DNA of 64,000 bases from Paraburkholderia sp. NMBU_R16 (lineage in GTDB: Bacteria; Pseudomonadota; Gammaproteobacteria; Burkholderiales; Burkholderiaceae): positions 1 through 64,000 of the forward strand of contig NZ_JAAAYE010000023.1 in the NCBI RefSeq assembly GCF_013282575.1. The letters run 5' to 3'. Shown piece after piece: positions 44,601-52,378 of the stretch. The translations under genes were made by a program, and so were the position numbers. Position 1 is the first letter of the stretch. Each line of letters opens with the position of its first letter. The notes beneath the pieces were generated by a model. It ran no database searches and was not told where the DNA came from. It worked only from the letters and a program-made list of their open reading frames with translations.

Positions 44601-45367
44601 GCACGAACGGCCGACCGGGATTCCTCGCGCGGGAGTATGGCTTTCTCGCTGGCTTGGACCGCCGAGAAGGGCCGTACACGATCGGCGTTGCAGCCGGTTA
44701 TTCGCATACGTCGATAGACGAATCGGTGACCGGCGATTCGAGCGCCGCGGACACGCTGCGCGTAGCGCTGTATGGCGCTCGCTCGTTCGGGCCCATCGAC
44801 GTGGCTGCAACGCTCGGATACGGGCTCGACTTCCTCTCGCAGAAGCGCCCGTTCGGCACGATCGGTACGGCCGAGGGCGATCACTACGGCAATGAATTCA
44901 CGGCTGCGCTGCAGGCGGGCGTGCCGATGTCGGTGGGCGGCCTGACGGTGACGCCGCGCGCCGGACTGCGCTTTGCATACTTCCGCGGGAACGGCTTTGG
45001 CGAGAGCGGCGCGCAAGGGCAGAATCTATCGGTCGATTCCGACAATGCGCGAAGCCTTCAGCCGTTCGTCTCGCTGGCGATCGACAAGTCGTTCGGCGAT
45101 GCAATCAAGCCGATCGACGTGCAATGGCGCGTGGGTTACGCCTATGAGACGATGAGCCGCAGTCGCGCTTTGGCAGTGACATCGCAAGACGGGACGACGT
45201 TCTCGGCGCCGGGCACCGACTTGCCGCGCGCTTTGCTGACGACAGGCGCAAGCGTCGGGTTCCACCCGACAAAGGCCATTGCGGTGGCCGTTGGCGTGGA
45301 CGCGCTCCTGAACGTGGGACACGCATCGGCGCGGTCCGCTTATGCGAGGTTCGACTACCGGTTCTGA
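41693..45367 (+). CDS. Type Va autotransporter adhesin-like protein
   Basis: A 1224-residue protein. It begins with an extended signal peptide region (MNRIYRLVWNPVRRMLQVAS) and a signal ending LPVSAVTC. The passenger is extremely Gly-rich from about 85 to 390, then contains autotransporter-associated beta-strand repeats (about 450-760) forming a beta-helix. A hydrophobic linker leads to the C-terminal translocator barrel of about 270 residues (SGSWISATGTSTNVSGTNGR onward) that ends YARFDYRF with the terminal Phe needed for assembly. The ATG at the extended signal is chosen; 51 upstream in-frame codons are not protein-like. No protease or lipase motif is seen, so adhesion or aggregation is likely. 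It is convergent with mgtA. Confidence 0.93.
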   Translation: MNRIYRLVWNPVRRMLQVASELAVASRGGASSVRVRRRGSRRATRRAIPSIAMAASFVGMSLPVSAVTCSATSTTACSAAGGSGVPARTGSGGAGNGDGGGASTFNSGTGATDVLVGTGATNGSGGAGAATMDGLGGAGGVSGGAVSGAIAINVSESGNAGSPGSLGTNFGSGGGGGAADLFFTGTDLTVNPGATVTGGAGGAGGAGASAVVSNGGGGGGGGAGVISTLGAASITNNGAIVGGAGGAGGGGGATGFGGGGGGGGDGMVALGGGTLFVNTGNVTGGIGGSAGVGTSATGNAAGDSGAGVRLVGASTVLENVGTIAGGASGGAAAGAGVVTYGSAVIVNAGTISGGTTGGSNASSIEFGGTGNILQLLTGSVLNGAITLDAGATAKISAQNTGLSLTPSVVLTDAASAVTFDARTAPLTVSGVVTGAGSVAVSGANVPITMSAANSYTGSTTIASGGQLALSGGGSIAASSGVADNGLFDISGTTSGASIASLTGSGVVTLGARTLTITNGTGTFSGAIGGTGGLTVSGGAMTLTGTNTYRGATTIGSGTLALSGSGDISASSGVADNGTLDISATTNGATIATVSGTGTVALGSKTLTVTNGSGTFGGSIAGTGGLTLDGGALTLTSANGYTGATTINGGTLALTGTGTLSSATSVTLASAAATLDLSAAGSQQIAALSGAAGSNVALGASSLTVGDATDRTFSGALSGTGAFIKQGTGMLTLDGASNAFSGTTTVAAGTLEVGDAANPSALLGGNVQVAANATLRGHGTVAGNVANSGVVAPGGSIGTLTVGGDYAQAANGTLSIEVSPTQGSQLRVGGTATLNGVLQIVYDPGTYTARRYALLTATNGVHGTFSNVTSTTSVGADLGSLQQSLAYGANEVDLALAAAASNTPGGSGAIVVAPQDTTIYTTEGTSALGRAQSVNEALLGRLGRSAGAGGAAASTSGSWISATGTSTNVSGTNGRPGFLAREYGFLAGLDRREGPYTIGVAAGYSHTSIDESVTGDSSAADTLRVALYGARSFGPIDVAATLGYGLDFLSQKRPFGTIGTAEGDHYGNEFTAALQAGVPMSVGGLTVTPRAGLRFAYFRGNGFGESGAQGQNLSVDSDNARSLQPFVSLAIDKSFGDAIKPIDVQWRVGYAYETMSRSRALAVTSQDGTTFSAPGTDLPRALLTTGASVGFHPTKAIAVAVGVDALLNVGHASARSAYARFDYRF
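43045..43950 (+). repeat. Autotransporter passenger repeats (about 280-base units)
   Basis: Two nearly matching units start near 43045 and 43324, sharing SSGVADNG, TNGxGTF and GTGGLT wording at fixed spacing. A third diverged unit begins near 43603 and a partial fourth near 43890. They encode beta-helix turns and are similar enough at DNA level to recombine, so copy number could vary between isolates. Confidence 0.7.
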
Positions 45368-45388
45368 GCGCAGTGGTGTTGTGTCGGA

Positions 45389-47926
45389 TCAATGTACCGC
45401 GAAATGGCGGTAGAACAATCGCTTCATCCATTCCACCGCGAATAAATAGCAGAGCAGCATCGCCAGCAAAATCAGGAAGAACTGAGGCGGCGGCGCGACG
45501 AATCCGAGAAGCGCAGCAAACGGCATGAACGGCAATGCGCCCGCGATTAGCACGACCGCGAGCGAAGTAATTGTCAATACACGACTTGGCCGGCTCTTGA
45601 ATGGGCTGCCCTGGGTTCTAATGATAAATATCACCAATACCTGGGTGGCAATCGACTCAATGAACCAGCCAGTATGAAAAAGCGCCTCGCCCGCATTGAA
45701 CGCCTTCAGCATGATGAAAAACGTCAAGAAATCGAAGACCGAACTCACTGGGCCGACCACCCACATGAAATTGCGAATGAACTTCGTATCCCAATGCTTG
45801 GGATGGGTAAGGAAATCGTCATCCACGTTATCCATCGGAATAGGCAGCTCCGAAACATCGTAAAGCAGATTATTGAGCAGAATCTGCGCCGGCAGCATCG
45901 GCAAGAAGGCGAGAAACATCGTTGCACCCGCCATGCTGAACATGTTGCCGAAATTCGAGCTGGTTCCCATCATGATGTACTTCATGATGTTGGCGAAGGT
46001 CCGTCGGCCTTCCAGCACGCCAGCACGCAATACGTTCAAGTCCTGCCTCAGCAAGATCATCGCCGCCGCCGCCTTGGCCACGTCTACTGCGCTATCGACC
46101 GAGATGCCGATATCCGCGGAATGAAGCGAGGGTGCGTCATTGATACCATCGCCAAGATAGCCGACGGTATGCCCTCGCGCTTTCAGGCTCAGGATGACGC
46201 GGTTTTTCTGCGCCGGCGTGACCCGGCAAAACAGGTTGGCCTTCTTTATCTGCGCCGCCAGCGCGGTGTCGTCCATTTGCTGGATCTCGTTGCCGGTGAG
46301 CACCCCCGCGACTGGCATGCCAAGTTGTGTAAACACGTGTCGGGTGACCAGCTCGCTATCACCGGTGACGATCTTGACTTGCACGCCGATTTCCGCCAAG
46401 TCTTTGAGCGCTTTGGCCGCGCTGGGCTTAGGGGGATCGAGGAAGGCCGCAAAGCCGGCGAAGATCAGCTCGGTTTCATCACTCAGTACCGCGTGCGGGT
46501 AGTCCGGCGCGACCGATCGCCACGCGATGCCAAGCACTTTGAAGCCTTCTTGCCCAAGACTGTCGTGCAATGCTTGGATGGTCGCCAGCGCGGCTTCGTC
46601 CAGAGGCTGCGTCCCGAGCGCCTCGCCACGTGCGTATTGCGTGGAAAGTTTGAGAATATCCTCCGGCGCCCCCTTGACCACCAGCAACCGCTGCTGAGCA
46701 TCGTCAAGCAACACCGAGACACGCCTGCGCTCGAAATCGAACGGCACCTCGTCGATCTTGCGCCAATGGCCGACCTCGATCTCCTTGTGCTCGAGAATGG
46801 CGGCGTCCAAAGGGCTTTTGAGGCCGGTTTCAAAATAGCTATTGAGGTAAGCCAACTGCAGCACCTGCTCGCTATCTCGCCCTTGCGCATCCAGATGTCG
46901 TTCCAAATGGATGCGTGCCTCGGTCAGCGTGCCGGTCTTGTCGGTGCACAGGACGTCCATGCTGCCGAGATTATGAATCGCTGCGAGCTGCTTTACGATG
47001 ACGTGTTGCCGGGCCATGCGCAGTGCGCCGCGCGAGAGCGTTACCGTCACCACCATCGGTAGAAGTTCCGGCGTCAACCCAACCGCAAGCGCGATAGCGA
47101 AGAGAAACGACTCCAGGAAGGGGCGATGGAACAGCGCATTGACCAGAAACACAAAAAGCACCAGCAGCACGGTCAAGCGCATGATCAACATGCCGAAACT
47201 GTGCGTACCCAACTCAAAAGCCGTCGGCGGAGCCTTGGCCACGAGCGAATCCGCGACATTGCCAACGGCTGTATTCGCACCAATCTGGCACACCATCGCC
47301 TTTGCCATCCCGCTGATCACGGATGTTCCCATGAAGACAGCGTTCGCAGCCTGGCTGAGGTCGCCCGTCGGCTCGGCAAGATCGGCTGCGTGCTTCTCAA
47401 CTGGGTAGGATTCGCCCGTCAGCAATGCCTGGTTGACAAAGAAATCCTTGGCCTCGATCAAGCGGCAATCTGCCGGCATGAGATCGCCAGCGGCAAGCAG
47501 AACGACATCGCCAGGAACCAGCGTGGCGATCGGCATGTCCTGCGGATGTCCATCGCGTATCACGTTAGCGCGAACGGCAACCGTTTGTTTGAGCTGTTCC
47601 GCAGCTCGCCCGGCCCGATACTCTTGAACGAAATCGAGGGTCACGCTAACAAGAACGATGAGCCATATGACCACGAATCCGGTGACCTCGCCAGTTAGCG
47701 CCGACACGGCACTGGCGGCGAGCAGGATCATCACCAGCGGGTTTCTGAAGTGACTCAGATACTGCAGCACTTGGGAGCGTTCACCGCGCGATCGCAGTAT
47801 ATTGGGGCCGAGCCGCATTGCCCTTTGGCGTGCGTCCGACTGGCTTAAGCCCTCCGGCGATGATGCCAAACGTGCCTGGAGTGCGGCAAAAGGCTGGTTC
47901 CAAAAGTGGGATTCCGGACGATCCAT
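45389..47926 (-). CDS. mgtA: Magnesium-translocating P-type ATPase
   Basis: An 845-residue P3B-type ATPase. Signatures: LTGESYPVEKH, the phosphorylation site VLCTDKTGTLTEA, GLTPELLPMVVTVTLSRGAL (diagnostic for Mg2+ ATPases), VKIVTGDSELVTRHV and YLGDGINDAPSLHSADIGIS. There are ten TM helices, the last at the C-terminus. It imports Mg2+ into the cytoplasm. The start at MDRPESHFWNQPF is supported by AGAAGG 8 bases upstream; a longer start adds 15 residues. No MgtC or PhoPQ gene is adjacent and no leader RNA element is evident upstream. It marks the left edge of the stress island. Confidence 0.95.
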   Translation of the reverse strand: MDRPESHFWNQPFAALQARLASSPEGLSQSDARQRAMRLGPNILRSRGERSQVLQYLSHFRNPLVMILLAASAVSALTGEVTGFVVIWLIVLVSVTLDFVQEYRAGRAAEQLKQTVAVRANVIRDGHPQDMPIATLVPGDVVLLAAGDLMPADCRLIEAKDFFVNQALLTGESYPVEKHAADLAEPTGDLSQAANAVFMGTSVISGMAKAMVCQIGANTAVGNVADSLVAKAPPTAFELGTHSFGMLIMRLTVLLVLFVFLVNALFHRPFLESFLFAIALAVGLTPELLPMVVTVTLSRGALRMARQHVIVKQLAAIHNLGSMDVLCTDKTGTLTEARIHLERHLDAQGRDSEQVLQLAYLNSYFETGLKSPLDAAILEHKEIEVGHWRKIDEVPFDFERRRVSVLLDDAQQRLLVVKGAPEDILKLSTQYARGEALGTQPLDEAALATIQALHDSLGQEGFKVLGIAWRSVAPDYPHAVLSDETELIFAGFAAFLDPPKPSAAKALKDLAEIGVQVKIVTGDSELVTRHVFTQLGMPVAGVLTGNEIQQMDDTALAAQIKKANLFCRVTPAQKNRVILSLKARGHTVGYLGDGINDAPSLHSADIGISVDSAVDVAKAAAAMILLRQDLNVLRAGVLEGRRTFANIMKYIMMGTSSNFGNMFSMAGATMFLAFLPMLPAQILLNNLLYDVSELPIPMDNVDDDFLTHPKHWDTKFIRNFMWVVGPVSSVFDFLTFFIMLKAFNAGEALFHTGWFIESIATQVLVIFIIRTQGSPFKSRPSRVLTITSLAVVLIAGALPFMPFAALLGFVAPPPQFFLILLAMLLCYLFAVEWMKRLFYRHFAVH

Positions 47927-48348
47927 TGGGTATACCTTCTGCGGCAACTGCGCGTTCGGCCAGGCGAACAAGGACGGGCGGAGGTCAACACGTTAGCACG
48001 AGAGGCCGTGGCGGTCCGCCTGGGCCAGTTCATGCCGATTGACTCCCCGACATACCTATGACTGCTGCGCCATATCCTCGTGCACAATACGTCGGTATAG
48101 TCGGTGCGGCTTCACGCGGCCTGGGCGCTCTCGCTTTGGATGATCTGATGGGAGTGTTGGGGTTTATTACCGTCGTTCTTGTTGCCCAGCACTTCGGCTC
48201 GCTCAAGAAGATGGCCGCGCTGCCTCGGAACCTTCGAAGGCGCATCCGTGGGCATGTTGAGCTTGCTCGGTGTGTCGGGCGGTCGGAAGTTTGATTGCCG
48301 GGATCGTGAATTGAACGTCCATCGCCGGTTGCGCTGCACGAAGCGAGG
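47927..48348. other. Intergenic region with no confident gene
   Basis: Several overlapping short frames exist on both strands (for example a 78-codon + frame with a hydrophobic stretch LMGVLGFITVVLVAQHFG). None has a good ribosome-binding site or clear protein character. It probably holds the mgtA promoter and the decayed end of an older gene. Confidence 0.4.
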
Positions 48349-49320
48349 TCAGCGAGCTCGACCGCGTATGACCGCATGAACAGGAACCGACACCACAATA
48401 CTGAAACCATCGTGCATGAGCGACCTTCCCATGCTCACCGTACCTCCCAACTGGCGAACGCGCTCCCGGATGCCGGAGAGTCCAGATGGATACGCATCCG
48501 AAGTGTTGCGATAGTCAGTCGCGGTTGCTATACCGTTATCGCTTATGGTCTGCACACAAACGCTCCCATGACGCGCGAGTTCCACCTTGACCTCGGTTGC
48601 ATCCTTCGCATGCCGGGTTACATTAGTCAGCGCTTCCTGCACGATTCGGAAGAGCGCCGTGCTTGCCGGATCGTTGAATTCCATATCGCTCGTATGGTCC
48701 TGCAGCGTCGCATAAATGCCCGAACTCTTGCGGAAGTCATCGACGAGCCACTCGAGCGCGGGAAGCAATCCCAGATCGTCCAGCACGGCCGGTCGCAGAC
48801 CCGCCGCGACTCGTCTGACCGATGAAATCGCCCTATCGATTGCACGGTGCAATTCGCCGATACGCAAGATGACTGATTTCTGAGTGCCACCTACGCGGAG
48901 CTCCGCCTCGAGCGCCGCCAAGTCCATCTTCAGAGCGCTAAGCTGCTGTCCAAGTTCGTCATGCAACTCGCGGGCAATACGTTTCTTCTCTTCCTCGCGG
49001 GTCGATTCGATGGCCGAATCAGGTTGTTCGCCCAGATGCTCGGATTGCTTCGGACGATCGCGCTCCAGCGCATCCCGCCAAATCTTTCCCGATGCAAAGA
49101 ACATGCTAAAGCGCACGTACCCCGGTTTGGTCGGGATATCGGTCCAGCAAGTCGAGCAATCCTGATACGAAAGCGAGAGCCCATGCCCGGTTTCATCGCA
49201 CGGTTCGAATCCATTGAGCTTCCTTGTCCCAGCATCGCAGCTCGTCTTGCAGGAATAATGCGCTCGAAGCGAATAGGCGCCTTGCTTAGATCCCGTGCAT
49301 TCGACGGTTGGAGTGTTCAT
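48349..49320 (-). CDS. Cytoplasmic HisKA_3 sensor kinase with Cys-rich N-terminus
   Basis: A 323-residue NarX/DegS-type kinase. The H-box is EKKRIARELHDELGQQLSAL (His120), then RRVAAGLRPAVLDDLGLLPA, IVQEALTNVTRHAKDATEV (N box) and DNG...GLSGIRERVRQLGG (G boxes). There is no TM helix. The first 60 residues contain six Cys (C8, C24, C28, C41, C55, C58), with CxxxC and CxxC pairs recalling the iron-sulfur oxygen sensor NreB. In an island with FNR-type boxes a redox or oxygen role is attractive, but it is inferred. The ATG at MNTPTVEC is chosen; a start near MFFASGKIW would remove the cysteines. No response regulator gene adjoins it. Confidence 0.88.
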   Translation of the reverse strand: MNTPTVECTGSKQGAYSLRAHYSCKTSCDAGTRKLNGFEPCDETGHGLSLSYQDCSTCWTDIPTKPGYVRFSMFFASGKIWRDALERDRPKQSEHLGEQPDSAIESTREEEKKRIARELHDELGQQLSALKMDLAALEAELRVGGTQKSVILRIGELHRAIDRAISSVRRVAAGLRPAVLDDLGLLPALEWLVDDFRKSSGIYATLQDHTSDMEFNDPASTALFRIVQEALTNVTRHAKDATEVKVELARHGSVCVQTISDNGIATATDYRNTSDAYPSGLSGIRERVRQLGGTVSMGRSLMHDGFSIVVSVPVHAVIRGRAR

Positions 49321-49611
49321 GATGCGGGCCTGCAAGAAGGTTGACCACCAGTCACGCACGTCGATTCCGATGCAGACTATGCGGTTATGTGCAGCGGATG
49401 TCTTGCAGCATATGCAATGGCCACGTCGTGCAGATAAGACTATCCTGTGACAAATCGATCTGCGAGAGCCGCCTGTTAAGGCGGCGTGCACTCGCAGCGA
49501 TCCGCGTTCAAGCTCTCACATGAGCCGAAATGAGTCTGTACGGTAGCGGTCCGAGGCGCCACCCGCATAAAGCGTTGAAATGCGCCTCGCAAGTTTAGGC
49601 GGGCAGCGGTG

Positions 49612-49794
49612 TCATGAAGGTCTCTTGATCTTCAATTGAGCGTGCATGTCGCTGATGCGTTGCTCGACAACGTCGGCGCGGTTTCTTTGCTTATGACTGG
49701 TATCGTGCTGCGCACTCGAAGTCGTCGTGCTGGCACTGCCCGACGCCGCCGATTGCGCGGCGGCGGACGTGGCGACGAGGACAAGCGCCAACAT
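49612..49794 (-). pseudogene. Remnant of a small secreted Spy/LTxxQ-like protein
   Basis: The 60 residues start inside a signal peptide (MLALVLVATSAAAQSA), and the positively charged N-region lies in frame just upstream (ARRS) without a start codon. The mature part ends VVEQRISDMHAQLKIKRPS. In related periplasmic Spy/LTxxQ-type proteins the helix RIxxMHAxLKIT continues with PAQxxxW for another 80 or so residues. Here a stop cuts it off. It is probably a decayed gene; translation of the short form cannot be excluded. Confidence 0.4.
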
Positions 49795-49944
49795 TGATCG
49801 CCGTGCAATCTGTCACGGCCGAGAGACCTCCCGTGATCGCCATGCTCTGGCCGATGAGTTGCTATGGCTAACATGATACGCGATGCGATGATTGGAGCTT
49901 AGCGATCGATCACTGCGCATCGATGACCTGCGCCAATAAATCTT

Positions 49945-51009
49945 TCAACGCATGATGCGCGTTGTGCTCCCATAACGGGAGGCCGCGTGGAGAAGCCGCA
50001 CATAAACGTCCACGTAACGCTGTGCCATCAATCGTGCACTGAACCGGCTGGAGAAATGCTCGCGGATGACCGGGCGCGAGAGCACATCGAGTCGCGTCAG
50101 GGCATCGACGGCCCCAGGAACATCCTCGACGATGTAGCCCGTTACACCGTGTTCGATCACCTCGGGCACCGAGCCGCGGTTGAACGCGATAACCGGGGTC
50201 CCGCACGCCAGTGCCTCTATCAACACCAAGCCAAATGGCTCCGGCCAATCGATCGGAAACAACAACGCCTTGGCGCCTGACAGAAATGCGCGCTTCTGCG
50301 CTTCGTCGATCTCCCCGACGAATTCGACATGCGGTTTCGACAGCAAAGGCTCGATCACGGTCGTGAAGTACGCTTGATCGGCTTTGTCCACCTTGGCGGC
50401 AACTTTTAGCGGCAGACCGGCGCGCGCCGCGATCTCAATGGCTAGATCGGGGCGCTTCTCCGGACAGATGCGACCGAGAAACGCGAGATATCCTGGTTGC
50501 GTTTCGGGTTGCGGTGTCAGCAGACTGTCGGGCAGGCCATGATGGATCGTGGCGAGCCAGTTTGCCAGCGGTAACGGCAAGCGTTGGGCATTCGAAATGG
50601 ATACCAGCGGCACATGTGGGAACAAATGGAACACCGGTTCCAGTTCAGGTAGATCGAGGCGACCATGCAGCGTCGACAGAAACGGCACACGAGATTCAGA
50701 AAAGAAGGGGTAAGGCAGGTAACTGAGATGAAAGTGCAATACGTCGAACTCGTGAGCGACGCGGCGCACCTTTTCAAGCAACACGAGATGCGGGGCAAAA
50801 GTGTCACTCATCGTCGGGTCGAGGCGTAGCGCCTGCGGCCATGCCGGTTCAAGATGGGCGGTCGTTTTCGAGTCACCGCTGGCGAACAGGGTGACGTCGT
50901 GGCCGAGATCGACCAGCGCTTCCGTGAGGTAGGACACCACGCGTTCTGTTCCGCCATAGAGTTTCGGCGGAACGGCTTCGTACAGCGGAGCGATCTGTGC
51001 GATACGCAT
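49945..51009 (-). CDS. GT4 family glycosyltransferase
   Basis: A 354-residue GT-B glycosyltransferase. The N-terminal domain begins MRIAQIAPLYEAVPPKLYGG and has GTERVVSYLTEALVDLGHDV. The C-terminal domain shows LAFLGRICPEKRPDLAIEIA and the EX7E nucleotide-sugar motif in PEPFGLVLIEALACGTPVIA. It has no TM helix, so it is cytoplasmic or peripheral. It stands alone in the stress island; similar genes sit in other Burkholderia stress loci with GH15 and trehalose/glycogen genes, suggesting a role with storage or osmolyte glucans. The acceptor is unknown. Confidence 0.9.
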   Translation of the reverse strand: MRIAQIAPLYEAVPPKLYGGTERVVSYLTEALVDLGHDVTLFASGDSKTTAHLEPAWPQALRLDPTMSDTFAPHLVLLEKVRRVAHEFDVLHFHLSYLPYPFFSESRVPFLSTLHGRLDLPELEPVFHLFPHVPLVSISNAQRLPLPLANWLATIHHGLPDSLLTPQPETQPGYLAFLGRICPEKRPDLAIEIAARAGLPLKVAAKVDKADQAYFTTVIEPLLSKPHVEFVGEIDEAQKRAFLSGAKALLFPIDWPEPFGLVLIEALACGTPVIAFNRGSVPEVIEHGVTGYIVEDVPGAVDALTRLDVLSRPVIREHFSSRFSARLMAQRYVDVYVRLLHAASRYGSTTRIMR

Positions 51010-51166
51010 CGACTACGGTTCCTTCTCGCGCCAATCAACGACATTCAGCGCGAACCGTGGGGGGGCAGGACCGCAGACAGTATCTGCCCATCTTTCTTGG
51101 TAATCTATTCGCTCGTCTTCCTACAGCGTCTCGGACACCCGGGACGCTGTCCGACCGATCGCCCCG

Positions 51167-51478
51167 TCACTTGATCCGCATCGCGTTCTTGACGGATTTG
51201 ACGCCTCCGACGCGATGAGCCACCTCGACGGCCGTATCGATATCGGCCTGCGAGCGGACAAAGCCACTCAGTTGCACGACACCCTTGAACGTCTCCACAT
51301 TGATCTCGGCGGATTTTAGCGACGGCTCATTCAGCATGGCCGCCTTCACCTTGGTGGTGATGACGGAGTCGTCGAGGTATTCGCCGGTTGCTTCATGGGT
51401 GCGCGAACCCGCGCAGCCGAGGAAAAACGTCAGCAGAAACATCATGAAGAATGCGTAAATGCGATTGCGTTTTGTCAT
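51167..51478 (-). CDS. BON-domain lipoprotein
   Basis: A 103-residue lipoprotein. The lipobox is FFLGC after a hydrophobic leader (MTKRNRIYAFFMMFLLTFF). One BON domain follows (DDSVITTKVKAAMLNEPSLK, VETFKGVVQLSGFVRSQADI, ...VGGVKSVKNAM). BON proteins of the OsmY/DolP type bind phospholipid membranes and stabilise the envelope in stress. The ATG has AAGGAG upstream at ideal spacing, which decides it over a 20-residue longer start. Confidence 0.92.
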   Translation of the reverse strand: MTKRNRIYAFFMMFLLTFFLGCAGSRTHEATGEYLDDSVITTKVKAAMLNEPSLKSAEINVETFKGVVQLSGFVRSQADIDTAVEVAHRVGGVKSVKNAMRIK

Positions 51479-51631
51479 TTCTTGCTCCTTCGGTAAACGC
51501 GGGTTGGCGCGCCAACTCGGCTCGATAGGCGCTGGCAAACGTGTGGCACATTCTGCGGTGCGGCCGATCCAAGGTCCGCGATCACGGCCGGGGCAGGCGC
51601 ATCGCGGCGTGACTCGACGACATCGACGCGC

Positions 51632-51790
51632 TCACAGCCTGCCGAGCAGAAGCAGGACGACGACCACGACGAGGATGACACCGAGAATGCCGCTCGGTCC
51701 GTAACCCCATCCCCTGCTGTGTGGCCAGGTCGGAATCACTCCGATGAGCAGCAGCACCAAAACGATCAGAAGAATTGTTCCCAGCGACAT
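51632..51790 (-). CDS. DUF3309 small membrane protein, 52 aa
   Basis: The reading from the ATG is MSLGTILLIVLVLLLIGVIP, then TWPHSRGWGYGPSGILGVIL and a C-terminal Val/Leu helix ending LLGRL. This is the DUF3309 pattern: two TM helices joined by a short TWPHS/GWGYGPSG loop. GGAGAAACA precedes the start. The family accompanies stress and low-oxygen genes in many proteobacteria; its role is unknown. Confidence 0.9.
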   Translation of the reverse strand: MSLGTILLIVLVLLLIGVIPTWPHSRGWGYGPSGILGVILVVVVVLLLLGRL

Positions 51791-51927
51791 GTTGTTTCTC
51801 CTTGACTGGCCCGATTTCGGAATACCACATAAACGGCGCGTCTTTACGAGCCATCTTCACAGATGGGGGCGGCAGGGTATGTTGCCGAACACCCATGTTT
51901 TTGTAGTGCGCTCAAAATGGGGACCGT

Positions 51928-51941
51928 TTGATCTAAGGCAA
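51928..51941 (+). promoter_or_regulatory. FNR/Anr-like box variant TTGATCTAAGGCAA
   Basis: The left half TTGAT is perfect and the right half GGCAA is one base from GTCAA. The same 16-base string with at most one change recurs at 53386 and 56483 in front of other island genes, which supports a shared Crp/Fnr-type regulator. Confidence 0.5.
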
Positions 51942-52044
51942 TGAGAACGTCCGACGTGGGTCAATGCCGGGCTGGGAGGAATGCAGCGATCGCAGCCTCC
52001 GGTGAAAGTGCCAATTCGCCAGATAGGCCCTTAGCGGCGCAACT

Positions 52045-52058
52045 TTGACGTGCGTCAA
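52045..52058. promoter_or_regulatory. FNR/Anr-type palindrome TTGACGTGCGTCAA
   Basis: A perfect TTGAC-N4-GTCAA inverted repeat. It is placed upstream of the broken PRC-barrel copy exactly as the intact copy's box is, and could still drive transcription into the START-like gene. Confidence 0.65.
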
Positions 52059-52120
52059 TGGCGAACAAGGCCGGTAGCCAATACTTTGATGGCAACGTTC
52101 ACGAACTGAACGCGGTTGTC

Positions 52121-52272
52121 ATGAAAGTTGCGCTGGCTCAATAACGGCGAGCCGGACCGACGTGGTTCAGTTGGCTTCCGGCTATCGAGCATCGAAGATG
52201 CTAGCTGCCGCTGTGTACGATGACAACAAGCACAAGATCGGAACGATCCGAGATCACCGCTATCTGGCGTGA
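52121..52272 (+). pseudogene. Broken copy of the PRC-barrel gene
   Basis: It starts ATGAAAGTTGCGCTGGCT, matching the intact gene's ATGAAATTCGCGCTTGCT. About 69 bases of signal-peptide and linker coding sequence are then missing, and the frame stops at codon 8. Beyond the deletion the DNA again matches the intact gene (ACGGCGAGCCGGACCGACGT versus ACGGCGAACCGGACTGACGT), through SGYRASKML and VYDxNKxKIG coding sequence, before diverging near 52240. Confidence 0.75.
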
Positions 52273-52378
52273 CGCCGGCATGCGAGCCGCAACGCACCGG
52301 GACATGTGCCAGCGACGCTGACGAACGAAGTATGTTGCGATCGATCAGCACTATCCGTCTGCCGTCAGGAGCCGAAGC

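Larger units (their letters stand above)
51921..52272 (+). repeat. Direct repeat, left copy (PRC-barrel promoter and gene start)
   Basis: This stretch and 53379-53790 share the same order: a TTGATCTAA(G/C)GCAATG box, GGGTCAATGCC, a CCGGTGAAAG segment, an FNR-like palindrome, then the start of a PRC-barrel gene. Both have 69.5 bases from palindrome centre to ATG. They are duplicated copies flanking the START-like gene; the left one has a broken reading frame. Confidence 0.75.

Noticed and set aside
45674-47062. 462-codon + frame opposite mgtA
   Set aside because: Antisense of clear P-type ATPase motifs; no independent support.
48058-48294. 78-codon + frame between mgtA and the kinase
   Set aside because: One hydrophobic stretch aside, it lacks a ribosome-binding site and protein character, and it overlaps equally open minus frames.
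49321-49611. Possible response-regulator gene next to the Cys-rich kinase
   Set aside because: No frame in this stretch carries receiver or LuxR-type helix-turn-helix motifs; the region appears non-coding.
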